Below, in pieces: positions 33,498 through 41,507 of a DNA stretch of 42,573 bases (position 1 is the first letter of the stretch; each line of letters opens with the position of its first letter). The notes beneath the pieces were generated by a model that saw nothing but the letters and a program-made list of their open reading frames with translations, was not told where the DNA came from and did not search any database. The position numbers were made by a program, and so were the translations under genes. The DNA is from E44-bin32 sp034430615 (GTDB lineage Bacteria; Chloroflexota; Anaerolineae; Anaerolineales; E44-bin32), in assembly GCA_034430615.1 (NCBI GenBank), contig DAOUEJ010000212.1, positions 1 to 42,573 of the forward strand, given 5' to 3'.

Positions 33498-34886
33498 CTA
33501 TGGGAATAAGCGCGTCAACCCCGCAGCTGTCTCGACGACCCAAGGGAATACCGTCTGTGGAAAGACACCCAGCAGGACCGTAATTGCGATACCTCCGTAT
33601 AGGAAAACTGCCACGAGCAACGGGGTATCACGCCGCTCCATGTCCTCAGAAGGACTAAAAAGAAACGCTGCCCAACGTAAAGTCACACCGGTTAAGATGG
33701 CCATCGCCAGAAGTACAACCCAACTGATGAGCGGATTCACACTTTTTATCGACGCCAGAAGAGACCAACGTGCCGGGAAACCCGCCGTCAGTGGAAATCC
33801 GGTCATCGATAATAAACCAACGAGAAAGGTACTACTCGCAACCGGCCGTCTGAAACCCATACCACGCCAGGAATGCTCACCTTCCATCCGGATTAGGTAG
33901 CCCAATCCCAAACTAAGCGCTCCCAGGCTGATAACCCTCGCACCCGATATGCCAAGCGCAAGCTCCAACCCTAATTGTGATCCAGTTCCAATCGCTATCA
34001 ACATCACGCCCAAATCGACAAGCAAGCAGTAGGCAGTCAATGTTCTCGGATCACGCTGGCCAGCTGCCCATAATGTCGCCAAGAGGACTGTTACGGCACC
34101 TGCCCACTCAATACCAGAAAAGAGACCTTCACTCTCCCTGAGCCAAGGGTATGTGTCAAGAAACCTGAAGAGGAAAAACAAGCCTGCGGCTTGAAGGATG
34201 ATTGCAACGAAGGACACAACGTACACATTTGATTCCTGAATCACGCGTGGAAGCCAGAGGTGAAATGGCGGTACTGCCAGTAGAATGGCGAATCCAAAAG
34301 CAAGCAGTGCGGTCACCTGCACTGCTAATGTCTGAGATGCTGATGTGACCCCGCCGATCTCCAACTGCCAGCCGGTGATCAGCACCGTGATCATCGCCAG
34401 CGAATAGAGGATCAAGAGCCGCATCGAGCCAGTTGTCGAGGATGTACCCGGAACCACGAGCAGAAGGACAGCTCCCATCGCGGCCAACCCAATGAATATC
34501 GCTGCAAAGAGAAACGGTTTGACCATGAGCGAAGCAGCGACGGCAGCCAGCATAAGAGGCGCGATCGCAGTGAAGTACCTCGGAACTCCGACGATCCAGG
34601 CTGGGGCAATCATAAATGCTGCTGCCAGGTACAAGTAGCTGATCATGGGGCGAATTTCACCACCGATGCCGAAGGACCGGCCGAGCACAACCCACTGACT
34701 CGGCAGCTTTAATGAAAGCCCGAGAAAACCATAGGGCTCATCAAAACCCACAAGTAGAACCAACCCCGCCAGAACGCCGACTCCCAGAGAGACCCACACA
34801 GAGGACCATCTCACCTGAGCTCGCAAGGAAAAGGCGACGACAGCGATGATTAAACTGAAAAGAAACAATACAAAGGGAGCGTTCAT
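33498..34886 (-). CDS. NuoN/MrpD-like membrane subunit with altered proton-channel residues
   Basis: A 462-residue protein with about 13 membrane helices, of the proton-conducting membrane transporter family (NuoN, HyfB/HyfF, MrpD). The core signature VPPFHLWLPRV, equivalent to VPFHxWxPDV, is present. Aligned by eye with E. coli NuoN, the Lys five residues before the PFH motif is Leu here, the TM8 Lys aligns with Gln in IILQAAG, and the TM5 Glu is not evident. It overlaps the upstream small membrane gene by four bases. A classic proton pump is doubtful; it may be a structural or ion-specific variant. Confidence 0.78.
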   Translation of the reverse strand: MNAPFVLFLFSLIIAVVAFSLRAQVRWSSVWVSLGVGVLAGLVLLVGFDEPYGFLGLSLKLPSQWVVLGRSFGIGGEIRPMISYLYLAAAFMIAPAWIVGVPRYFTAIAPLMLAAVAASLMVKPFLFAAIFIGLAAMGAVLLLVVPGTSSTTGSMRLLILYSLAMITVLITGWQLEIGGVTSASQTLAVQVTALLAFGFAILLAVPPFHLWLPRVIQESNVYVVSFVAIILQAAGLFFLFRFLDTYPWLRESEGLFSGIEWAGAVTVLLATLWAAGQRDPRTLTAYCLLVDLGVMLIAIGTGSQLGLELALGISGARVISLGALSLGLGYLIRMEGEHSWRGMGFRRPVASSTFLVGLLSMTGFPLTAGFPARWSLLASIKSVNPLISWVVLLAMAILTGVTLRWAAFLFSPSEDMERRDTPLLVAVFLYGGIAITVLLGVFPQTVFPWVVETAAGLTRLFP

Positions 34887-35497
34887 TCCCGCCCACCCTT
34901 CACCAAGGTAAAGGGATCCGACTGCAGCATGGCGTAGGAAACTGTAAGGGCTATCCCGAGATGGACAACTGCGAGCAAGGCAACAACCGCCAGTGAGGGC
35001 TCAACGGCGGTATAAAGAAGCGAGAAACCGGTCATCAAACCCAGTAATCCCATGCCGATTCTGAATTCATTCGTTGTCAACCCGAGTTGTAGAAAATCCG
35101 TCAGGATGAGTATCAATCCACCCAGGGTGTAGACCTTGTTGAGATCCGATAGTTGGACAATTTCAGCTCGCAGTGTTCCTACAGCCGCCAATATTCCAAT
35201 CGCTCCTGCTGAGAATCTGAAGACAAACGTTCCAGGAAGGGTAACTCGTCTCACATCCCGCTTCCCGGTGAACACGTTTGCGCTTAATCCGAGGATTACG
35301 ACAGCCAAAGCTCCCGCCAGGAGCAATGCCGTTGCATCAACTATCGGAATTGTGGTAAGCATGAGCCAGAAGCTCAGAATATATTCTCCGGCAAGCAATC
35401 CGATCAGTACCCGCCGATCCTCGAAAAGAAACATACACAATCCTGATAACGCCAGGAGCAAAGTGGGAATTTCAGGCCAGTCGAGCAACCACATCAT
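34883..35497 (-). CDS. HyfE/NuoK-like small membrane subunit
   Basis: A 204-residue, roughly six-helix membrane protein without signal peptide. Length and the segment TNEFRIGMGLLGLMTGFSLLYTAVEPS resemble the hydrogenase-4 component E group, which combines a NuoK-like unit with extra helices. Recognition is by overall pattern and context rather than a strict motif. ATG 35497 directly abuts the upstream stop (TAGATG), and its own stop overlaps the NuoN-like start (ATGA), so the three genes are translated together, as in hydrogenase-4 and Mrp modules. Confidence 0.68.
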   Translation of the reverse strand: MMWLLDWPEIPTLLLALSGLCMFLFEDRRVLIGLLAGEYILSFWLMLTTIPIVDATALLLAGALAVVILGLSANVFTGKRDVRRVTLPGTFVFRFSAGAIGILAAVGTLRAEIVQLSDLNKVYTLGGLILILTDFLQLGLTTNEFRIGMGLLGLMTGFSLLYTAVEPSLAVVALLAVVHLGIALTVSYAMLQSDPFTLVKGGRE

Positions 35498-37099
35498 CTA
35501 ACCAGCTCCCAGAGCAAGAATGATGAAAAGTATGACAACTGTCATCCATAATAGAGCTCCCTCGCCTTCAAAAACGGCGCCGGTAATGCGGGCGATCCTG
35601 GCGAGAATCCTAAGAGGGCTCCACATTGCCCGATAGACGTGCTGGGGATCTATCCTCCCGGCCGCTCCCTGCCAACGCTGAACCAACTCAGCCGGTAAGC
35701 GTCGTATGACGAACAAGAGCAACACACCCAGAGAGGCCGAGATCCCAAAAACCAGTAACCCTTCAAGACCTGGTTCTGCCTGGAGCCATATTCCGAGACC
35801 AATACTCACCAGCACCGGCAGCGCAATGCCCATTCCAAACATCACACGCACAAGGGTTTCGGAAGAGGGCCATTGGATTTCCTGCTCCAAGACAGCATGC
35901 AGGGAACCAAGCCCTAGCAGGGTCATGCCAATTACCCCCACGATAAGCGTTAGGATCGACCCATCCGTGGGGAGAACCATGCCGAATGAGGCTCCCAGTA
36001 CGCCACCGATCGACCAGGGCATGCCGACCAGGATGAGGGCGCCAAGCAGTGGCCACACCCGGTGTGCGGGAGAATGTATTTCGCTAAGTGACAGTGTCGC
36101 CCCGATAAGCAGCATGGCTACTCCGGCAGCCCGAGGTCCTTCAACCCCCCACTGGGCAACACCAACCAGGACCGCCAGAGATGCGAGCGTTAATACGAAA
36201 TAAGGTCGCGATTCAATGACATCATCCTCGAGCACCCAGCGAATTCCACCGATCATGACCCCGACAATCCCCGCTATCATCAACCAGTTGCGTGTCTCTA
36301 TCGGTAGCCCAAGACCAAAAAGTCGTGTGAGCAGAATCATCGAAACAGCCGGCGGAAACAGCCTTAAAAGCGTGCCCATCCCCCTACGGAGAGGTTCAAA
36401 AGTGGGAATCCCAAAGTGAAGAGGCAGGACTCCCAGCCGGAAGAGAGCAGCCAGGATAACAAGCAATACCCCCGTAGTCGATTGGAAGGCTGTCGTAATT
36501 GAGGTGTCTCCCCCTGCTTGATAGTTCATAGAAGCCCCAGCCAGCAACAGGAGAACTCCGGCCATATCGATCCCGGTGCGAATCAAAGCTCTCTGTACGT
36601 CTTCCGGACTTTCCGCATATCGTATGAAAAAGATCAATGTCAGAAAGTCCATCAAGGCCCATGAAACCGTAAGTGTGACCAAGTTCGCCGCAAGCATCGC
36701 GATCATTGCCAGAGCGGTATAGATAAACCAGAAAGCGCGCACGTCTGCCGGGGCAATTATCTGTCTGGTTGCTGCAGCAAGGATCATGGCAAGCAGGACA
36801 GTCGAGCATGCATACATGTATGCCCAACTGGTCTGATCCAGGCTGAATTGAAGCGGTGATTGAAACAGGCGTTCCGGCTGCCAAACGGAAAAGCTCACAC
36901 TGGCCGGCAAGGATGCACTTAACGCCATTGTGACGATCCAGATGAGAATGCCAAAACCTGCGCTGACCGCCCATTGTGTCCGGGCAGCGCGACTACGCAA
37001 AATCCAGGTTGTGAAAGCAGCAAGAACGAGGACAATCAGAGGAAGGAAAGGCAAGACAATCTCCGCACTGCTTAGCGAGCTTGGCGCATAGCATACCAT
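35498..37099 (-). CDS. NuoL/HyfB-like membrane subunit
   Basis: A 533-residue protein with about 14-15 membrane helices. The helix segment RLGVLPLHFGIP corresponds to the K-x4-PxxxW region of NuoL, with Arg in place of the Lys. The TM5 Glu that follows Trp in NuoL reads WALMD here, so Glu is missing. The lateral HL helix and TM16 of NuoL appear absent or reduced at this length. The start is uncertain: ATG 37099 may be too far upstream, and TTG at about 37054, with GGAG six bases upstream, is an alternative. It is the first gene of the membrane cluster; no hydrophilic NuoB/C/D/I-type or hydrogenase gene is adjacent. Confidence 0.78.
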   Translation of the reverse strand: MVCYAPSSLSSAEIVLPFLPLIVLVLAAFTTWILRSRAARTQWAVSAGFGILIWIVTMALSASLPASVSFSVWQPERLFQSPLQFSLDQTSWAYMYACSTVLLAMILAAATRQIIAPADVRAFWFIYTALAMIAMLAANLVTLTVSWALMDFLTLIFFIRYAESPEDVQRALIRTGIDMAGVLLLLAGASMNYQAGGDTSITTAFQSTTGVLLVILAALFRLGVLPLHFGIPTFEPLRRGMGTLLRLFPPAVSMILLTRLFGLGLPIETRNWLMIAGIVGVMIGGIRWVLEDDVIESRPYFVLTLASLAVLVGVAQWGVEGPRAAGVAMLLIGATLSLSEIHSPAHRVWPLLGALILVGMPWSIGGVLGASFGMVLPTDGSILTLIVGVIGMTLLGLGSLHAVLEQEIQWPSSETLVRVMFGMGIALPVLVSIGLGIWLQAEPGLEGLLVFGISASLGVLLLFVIRRLPAELVQRWQGAAGRIDPQHVYRAMWSPLRILARIARITGAVFEGEGALLWMTVVILFIILALGAG

Positions 37100-37115
37100 G
37101 GTTGAATAGAAGTGC

Positions 37116-37121
37116 TATACT
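37116..37121 (+). promoter_or_regulatory. -10 box upstream of the MOSC gene
   Basis: TGCTATACT (extended -10, hexamer 37116-37121) lies 24 bases before the TTG start at 37146. No clear -35 is seen. Confidence 0.35.
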
Positions 37122-37145
37122 TCGGCCGATCATAGTGGAAAAAAC

Positions 37146-37568
37146 TTGGAAGCAACCGTTAATTCATTATTCCTGAAAATCGGATCCGGCGTACCAATGG
37201 AGCCTGTTGAAGAGGTACTGGCCATCGCTCAATGTGGCATTGAGGGTGATCGATCGTTTGGTCGTTCTACTCGCCAGGTCCTGCTCGTCGATCATGCTGT
37301 ACTGACTGATTTCGGCCTGGGACCAGGTGACCTGAGGGAAAACAATACTTTTGACGGTATCGAACTTAACACCCTCAAACCCGGTATGAATATCCAGATC
37401 GGGGAGACCCTCCTTCGAGTTTATGGTGAATGTACACCTTGTTCGAAACTGGACGACCTACAGCCGGGACTACAGGAAGCGATACGTGGAAGATGTGGCA
37501 TCCTTGCATCAGTAGTCCAGGGTGGATCGATCTCAATCGGGGATGCCGTGACAACCAGTGAGGTTTAA
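37146..37568 (+). CDS. MOSC domain protein
   Basis: A 140-residue MOSC (molybdenum cofactor sulfurase C-terminal) protein, a domain that carries or transfers sulfur or binds a metal cofactor. Visible features are GIEGDRSFG, RQVLLVD, NNTFDGIELNTLKPG and the Cys-containing ECTPCSKLDDLQPGL. It is a free-standing short form. The TTG start gives the normal N-terminus; there is no good Shine-Dalgarno. It is divergent from the membrane cluster and followed by hisS after 189 bases. The exact role is unknown. Confidence 0.87.
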   Translation: MEATVNSLFLKIGSGVPMEPVEEVLAIAQCGIEGDRSFGRSTRQVLLVDHAVLTDFGLGPGDLRENNTFDGIELNTLKPGMNIQIGETLLRVYGECTPCSKLDDLQPGLQEAIRGRCGILASVVQGGSISIGDAVTTSEV

Positions 37569-37675
37569 CCAGGTAAGGCCACTTTAACTTCGCGTGCCAC
37601 CTCATACGGGCAAACCAACGCAGCTTTTGAGGCTTTGTGCTCCATACCCCTGCTCCCCGAGCTAATTCCCCCTAT

Positions 37676-37683
37676 GCTATACT
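37676..37683 (+). promoter_or_regulatory. Extended -10 of the hisS promoter
   Basis: TGCTATACT (hexamer 37678-37683) implies a transcript start near 37690 and a leader of about 68 nt. There is no T-box antiterminator in the leader. A GCCCA...TGGGC repeat (37692-37712) could form a small hairpin. Confidence 0.45.
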
Positions 37684-37725
37684 CACCCACTGCCCAAGCT
37701 GACATCCTGGGCTACGGTTAGCATG

Positions 37726-37741
37726 TGTGATCTACATCACG
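37726..37741. promoter_or_regulatory. CRP/FNR-type palindrome in the hisS leader
   Basis: TGTGATCTACATCACG matches the CRP consensus TGTGA-N6-TCACA at 9 of 10 fixed positions. It lies between the -10 box and the ribosome site, where a bound regulator would repress. It could be coincidental. Confidence 0.4.
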
Positions 37742-37757
37742 TAAAAGGACGTATTTA

Positions 37758-39035
37758 ATGTCAACAATACAATCAGTGCGAGGCACTCGCGACTTCTACC
37801 CGGAGGACATGGCTTTTCGTCAATGGCTTTATCGCAGTATCCGCACTGTCTCTGAAAGCTACGGCTACCAGGAATACGACGGCCCTTTCCTCGAGCGACT
37901 TGACCTATACGCTGCCAAATCGGGAGAAGAGCTCGTCAACGAGCAATCCTATGTTTTCCCTGATCGAAGCGGAACGATGATTGCGCTTCGGCCCGAGCTC
38001 ACCCTTTCACTAGCCCGCATGGTCGCTCAACGCGGGAAGGCGCTTATCCCCCCGCTCCGCTGGTGGTCATTCGGACCATTCTGGAGGTACGAGCGTACAC
38101 AGAAAGGGCGATCCCGTGAATTCTTTCAGTGGAATATCGACCTGATCGGGGTTGCGTCTGCCCAGGCCGATGCCGAGATCGTAGCCGTCGGCGCGAACTT
38201 ATTCCGTAATATTAACCTTTCTTCCGAAGTGATCCGCATAAAAGTCAACAACCGTAAGCTAGCCGAGTCCCAGCTTGAGCGCAGCGGGCTGCCGCAAGCG
38301 CTGCGTAATCTCGCCTTTAAACTCATCGATCGTCGCGACAAGATGGATGAAACTGCTTGGCAGGGATACGCTCTGGAATCCGGCTTGGATAAGGCTCAGT
38401 ACGAAGCACTTTCTACCTACCTTACGAATCTCGATGCCTGGAAGGAATCAACTGAGCTTGCTGCGTTTTTTGAGGCCTGTGGCGCCCTCGGTATCGACGA
38501 CTACGTCGAGTTTGATCCCACGGTCATCCGGGGGCTTGATTATTACACTGGCACAGTTTATGAGGCACGCGATGTGAAGGGGAACCACCGTTCAATCCTC
38601 GGTGGCGGCCGTTATGATAACCTCGTCGCAGACGTGGGCGGTGAGAAAATCCCGGGAACAGGTTTTGCGATGGGCGATGTAGTCATCGGGCTTGTCCTTG
38701 AGGAGAGCGGAGTTGCACCTGAAATTCGTTCCAATCCATCCGACGTCTTCATCACCACCTTCGACGAAACGACCTATCTCGATTCGATGCGCTTGGCAGC
38801 CACGCTGCGAGCTGCAAACCTTGACGTCGAGTGGTATCCGGAGCCCGTTCGCCTGGCGCGTCAGCTCAAATACGCCGATCGCAACTCGATACCCATTGCC
38901 GTAATTCTCGGCCCGGACGAGATCGCAGCTGGGGAAGCGACGCTGAAGGACTTGCGTCGAGGCAGCCAGGTCGTGGTCAAGCAAAACGATCTGGCCTGGG
39001 AGATACGAAAACTGCTTTCTTCCGACTCAGAGTAG
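37758..39035 (+). CDS. hisS: Histidyl-tRNA synthetase
   Basis: A 425-residue class II synthetase charging tRNA-His. It shows the N-terminal VRGTRDFYPEDMA, motif 2 (FWRYERTQKGRSREFFQWNIDLIG) and the histidine-A motif GLDYYTGTVYE, then GGGRYDNL and the C-terminal anticodon-binding domain. Length is typical. AAAGGA about eight bases before ATG 37758 is a good ribosome site. The tRNA-His gene lies 53 bases downstream on the same strand. It is unlikely to be HisZ, because the aminoacylation motifs are complete. Confidence 0.96.
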   Translation: MSTIQSVRGTRDFYPEDMAFRQWLYRSIRTVSESYGYQEYDGPFLERLDLYAAKSGEELVNEQSYVFPDRSGTMIALRPELTLSLARMVAQRGKALIPPLRWWSFGPFWRYERTQKGRSREFFQWNIDLIGVASAQADAEIVAVGANLFRNINLSSEVIRIKVNNRKLAESQLERSGLPQALRNLAFKLIDRRDKMDETAWQGYALESGLDKAQYEALSTYLTNLDAWKESTELAAFFEACGALGIDDYVEFDPTVIRGLDYYTGTVYEARDVKGNHRSILGGGRYDNLVADVGGEKIPGTGFAMGDVVIGLVLEESGVAPEIRSNPSDVFITTFDETTYLDSMRLAATLRAANLDVEWYPEPVRLARQLKYADRNSIPIAVILGPDEIAAGEATLKDLRRGSQVVVKQNDLAWEIRKLLSSDSE

Positions 39036-39088
39036 CTGTAAGGCTTGGCCTGTCTTGAGCCTTCATGTTAGAATACCGGCAGCTCGAT

Positions 39089-39161
39089 GGTGCCTGTAGC
39101 TCAACGGCAGAGCGCCTCACTGTGGCTGAGGAGGTTGCGGGTTCGAAACCCGTCAGGCACC
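39089..39161 (+). tRNA. tRNA-His (anticodon GTG)
   Basis: The acceptor stem GTGCCTG pairs with CAGGCAC, with the tRNA-His hallmark extra G at -1 (39089) facing C73 (39161). The anticodon stem CCTCA/TGAGG encloses loop CTGTGGC with anticodon GTG at 39122-39124. The T arm GCGGG-TTCGAAA-CCCGT is present. CCA is not fully encoded. Confidence 0.95.
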
Positions 39162-39165
39162 CAGG

Positions 39166-39185
39166 ACGCCCGCAAGGGCGTTTTT
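39166..39185 (+). terminator. Rho-independent terminator after tRNA-His
   Basis: ACGCCC (39166-39171) pairs with GGGCGT (39176-39181) around a GCAA tetraloop, followed by a T run to 39185. It ends the hisS/tRNA-His transcript and separates it from the convergent lipoprotein gene. Confidence 0.8.
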
Positions 39186-39190
39186 CCTTG

Positions 39191-40255
39191 TTATTGCACG
39201 ATACCTATAGGTTGGATAAAACCAGCCACCAGATCGTCGCGAATTTCCTGCACCAGCAGGAGCTTCCCGGGAGTTAGCAACTCGGGGTTCGTATCTTCAA
39301 TCAGGATCGGAATGTCGATCGACTGAACCGGCGATCCACTCAAGATCAGGGTCCAGTTTTTGGCTAAGGCTTGCTCAGGCGCCGGCCTGAGCGTCGCGAT
39401 CCAATCCGCACGCAGATTATCCGAAGGTGATTGCAAGCCAAGGTACTGGAAATTGCCTGAAGATAGCGTGCCAAGGATTTCAGCTACCCCCTCGTCCAGA
39501 AAGAGAACTTTGAGGGCCCGAGTCTCCGCCTCGGCCAAACCAAGTTCGAGCGAATCAGCTTCAATCGAAGAAATCGGTATCGCAACCGGGTAATCATAAT
39601 AGGGCGGATACGCAGGCCGGCAAAGACCACAAAAGAACTGCCCCCCCTGGACAAAAGCCTCGAGCAAGTTCGCTTCTCCCTCGGCTGGCGGGGATCCGAT
39701 CGCACCGGCGCGCCAGTCAGGTGTAATCAAGGCCGCTACGTAGCCTGCCAGGAAGGCAGCCTGCTCGCGTGCAGCCTCAAGATCCCCGATCATCCACGTC
39801 TGGCTACCCTGGACGGCTGAAACCGCATCGATGACAACAAGCGATATCCCGGACACCGCTTGGATGCTCGTGAGCAAAGACTCCTCTGGACAAAATAGGA
39901 CCGCCACCTGGTACTCCGCAAGCTCAGCCGTTCCGGGTTGGTTTTCGCTCACGACCAGATCCATGCCTGAATCCCGTGTAAGATCTTGCAAGGTGGCCAG
40001 CACTTTTTGACCAAGCTCGGGATACAAATCGCCGGCCTGGTAGTAGAGAACCTTGGGGGGCGCCTTGGTCGGGGAAGTTTTTGGCGCTATAGTCGCAACA
40101 CTCGCCGTCTCGCTGCTTTGAGGCGTTTCTGTTGGTAGATCCTGCCCTCCCGCGCACGCGGTCAAAACCAGGGCAACCCCCAGTCTAAGAAGGAAGGGCA
40201 GCAGGTACATCAAGCGGAAGTGTCCTGGGCAGGACCAGCGATTGAAGGAATTCAT
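39191..40255 (-). CDS. Periplasmic-binding-protein-like lipoprotein (BMP/PnrA-like)
   Basis: A 354-residue exported lipoprotein. The signal sequence ends in the lipobox LTAC (Cys34 from ATG 40255; Cys19 if translation starts at ATG 40210, a more typical length). A Thr/Pro-rich tether follows, then an alpha/beta protein resembling the two-lobed BMP/PnrA basic-membrane-protein fold (QAAFLAGYVAAL is suggestive). A CGLC pair lies in the segment FFCGLCRPAYPP. No ABC transporter genes are nearby, so the ligand is unknown and BMP membership is tentative. A TAGAAT -10 ends nine bases before ATG 40255. Confidence 0.75.
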   Translation of the reverse strand: MNSFNRWSCPGHFRLMYLLPFLLRLGVALVLTACAGGQDLPTETPQSSETASVATIAPKTSPTKAPPKVLYYQAGDLYPELGQKVLATLQDLTRDSGMDLVVSENQPGTAELAEYQVAVLFCPEESLLTSIQAVSGISLVVIDAVSAVQGSQTWMIGDLEAAREQAAFLAGYVAALITPDWRAGAIGSPPAEGEANLLEAFVQGGQFFCGLCRPAYPPYYDYPVAIPISSIEADSLELGLAEAETRALKVLFLDEGVAEILGTLSSGNFQYLGLQSPSDNLRADWIATLRPAPEQALAKNWTLILSGSPVQSIDIPILIEDTNPELLTPGKLLLVQEIRDDLVAGFIQPIGIVQ

Positions 40256-40264
40256 GATCGGCTA

Positions 40265-40270
40265 ATTCTA
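40265..40270 (-). promoter_or_regulatory. -10 box of the lipoprotein gene
   Basis: Minus-strand TAGAAT (40270-40265) ends nine bases before ATG 40255, giving a leader of only two or three bases. The -35 is weak. Confidence 0.35.
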
Positions 40271-40367
40271 CTCTGTCTGGCGATCCTCGATATTCTCGCA
40301 TCATCCTTTACTATAACAACATGATTCATACATGACGCCTAAAAAACACACGAATCCTGTCGAGCGT

Positions 40368-40375
40368 GATACTAT
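40368..40375 (+). promoter_or_regulatory. Extended -10 before the L,D-transpeptidase gene
   Basis: TGATACTAT (TG-n-hexamer, TACTAT at 40370-40375) ends eight bases before ATG 40384. There is no Shine-Dalgarno between them. Confidence 0.35.
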
Positions 40376-40383
40376 CCCTGCTT

Positions 40384-41469
40384 ATGAAACGCTCTACTCC
40401 TTTCTCCCGCCGTGACGCACTCAAGGCCGGCACCCTTCTTGCCGGTGCAGCAGCCTCGCAGGGATATTCCTTCGGGCATGGCCAGACCGAATTTCCAAAG
40501 TCTGAGCGGCTCGGCCGCGTTGCGCTGGCCAGTGTGGATACCTACGCTCGACCCGATGCCACCTCTACGCCCTCCGGCCGGTTGTACGGAGACATGGTGG
40601 TCGCCTGGTATCGCGAGCTGGTTGGATATAACCCATACCGCTTCAGTCAGCGCTGGGTTGAGACTTCAGAAGGCTATATCTGGGCTGGCGGCCTGCAGCC
40701 AGTCCTGGACCGGCCAAACGTTCCTCTCTCTGACCTACCGGAGACCAGTCTGGGCCGTGGCCGTTGGGTCGAGGTCACTGTACCCTGGGTAGATATTTAC
40801 CTCGCCAACCCACCTGCTCGATCTCCATCCCTGAAAGAGAATCCAACGCCACGTTTGTACTACAGCCAGATCCTATGGGTGGACGAAATCGCTGTATCCG
40901 AAACAACCGGTGTTGCTCTGTACAGGTTAACCGAAAAGTATGGTTATGGGGATATATTCCTGGCTTCTGCCCGGGCTTTCCGGCCGCTAGAAGCTGAGGA
41001 TCTTGCACCAATCCATCCTGAAGTTGAGGAAAAGCGGGTTGTCGTCGATGTCACCCGTCAATCGATGTCCTGTTATGAGGGGACAACTGAGGTGCACTAC
41101 TGCCGTGTTTCGACAGGAGCCAAGTTCGATTCATCCGGAAATGCCGTCGATGAGTGGGCCACACCAATCGGTCCACACCCGATCTGGAGAAAGGTTGTAT
41201 CTCTCCATATGAGCGGAGGCACCACCGGCGGTGGATACGATCTTCCTGGGATTGGTTGGTCGACCCTTTTCTCCGGGAACGGCGTCGCCATACACTCAAC
41301 TTTCTGGCACAACAACTTCGGCGTACCGATGTCACACGGATGCGTCAATGCCCGGCCTGTTGATGCCCAATGGATATTTCGCTGGACAACACCCCATGTA
41401 GATTATGATCCTGGAGATGTCACGGTCTCGATGCCCGGAGGTACGCGCGTCGAGGTTATCGAAACCTGA
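40384..41469 (+). CDS. Tat-exported L,D-transpeptidase (YkuD domain)
   Basis: A 361-residue exported enzyme. The N-terminus SRRDALKAGTLLAGAAA is a twin-arginine signal. Residues about 40-100 form an SH3-like segment (VDTYARPDATSTPSGRLYGD). The YkuD catalytic domain is in the C-terminal third: VDVTRQSMSCYEG, HSTFWHNNFG and the active-site motif SHGCVNARP with Cys near 320 and its His. It would form or modify 3-3 peptidoglycan cross-links or attach proteins to the wall. ATG 40384 is chosen over TTG 40366 because it gives a proper signal peptide. The gene stands alone; mvaD-like follows after 38 bases. Confidence 0.9.
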   Translation: MKRSTPFSRRDALKAGTLLAGAAASQGYSFGHGQTEFPKSERLGRVALASVDTYARPDATSTPSGRLYGDMVVAWYRELVGYNPYRFSQRWVETSEGYIWAGGLQPVLDRPNVPLSDLPETSLGRGRWVEVTVPWVDIYLANPPARSPSLKENPTPRLYYSQILWVDEIAVSETTGVALYRLTEKYGYGDIFLASARAFRPLEAEDLAPIHPEVEEKRVVVDVTRQSMSCYEGTTEVHYCRVSTGAKFDSSGNAVDEWATPIGPHPIWRKVVSLHMSGGTTGGGYDLPGIGWSTLFSGNGVAIHSTFWHNNFGVPMSHGCVNARPVDAQWIFRWTTPHVDYDPGDVTVSMPGGTRVEVIET

Positions 41470-41495
41470 TTCTCTAACCCTGAACGAATAAAGGC

Positions 41496-41501
41496 TACAA
41501 T
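41496..41501 (+). promoter_or_regulatory. -10 box before the mevalonate-decarboxylase gene
   Basis: TACAAT ends six bases before ATG 41508, with no Shine-Dalgarno in between. The -35 is weak. Confidence 0.35.
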
Positions 41502-41507
41502 ACCTTC

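Noticed and set aside
37684..37757. T-box riboswitch in the hisS leader
   Set aside because: The leader is only about 70 nt and lacks the T-box sequence and an antiterminator.
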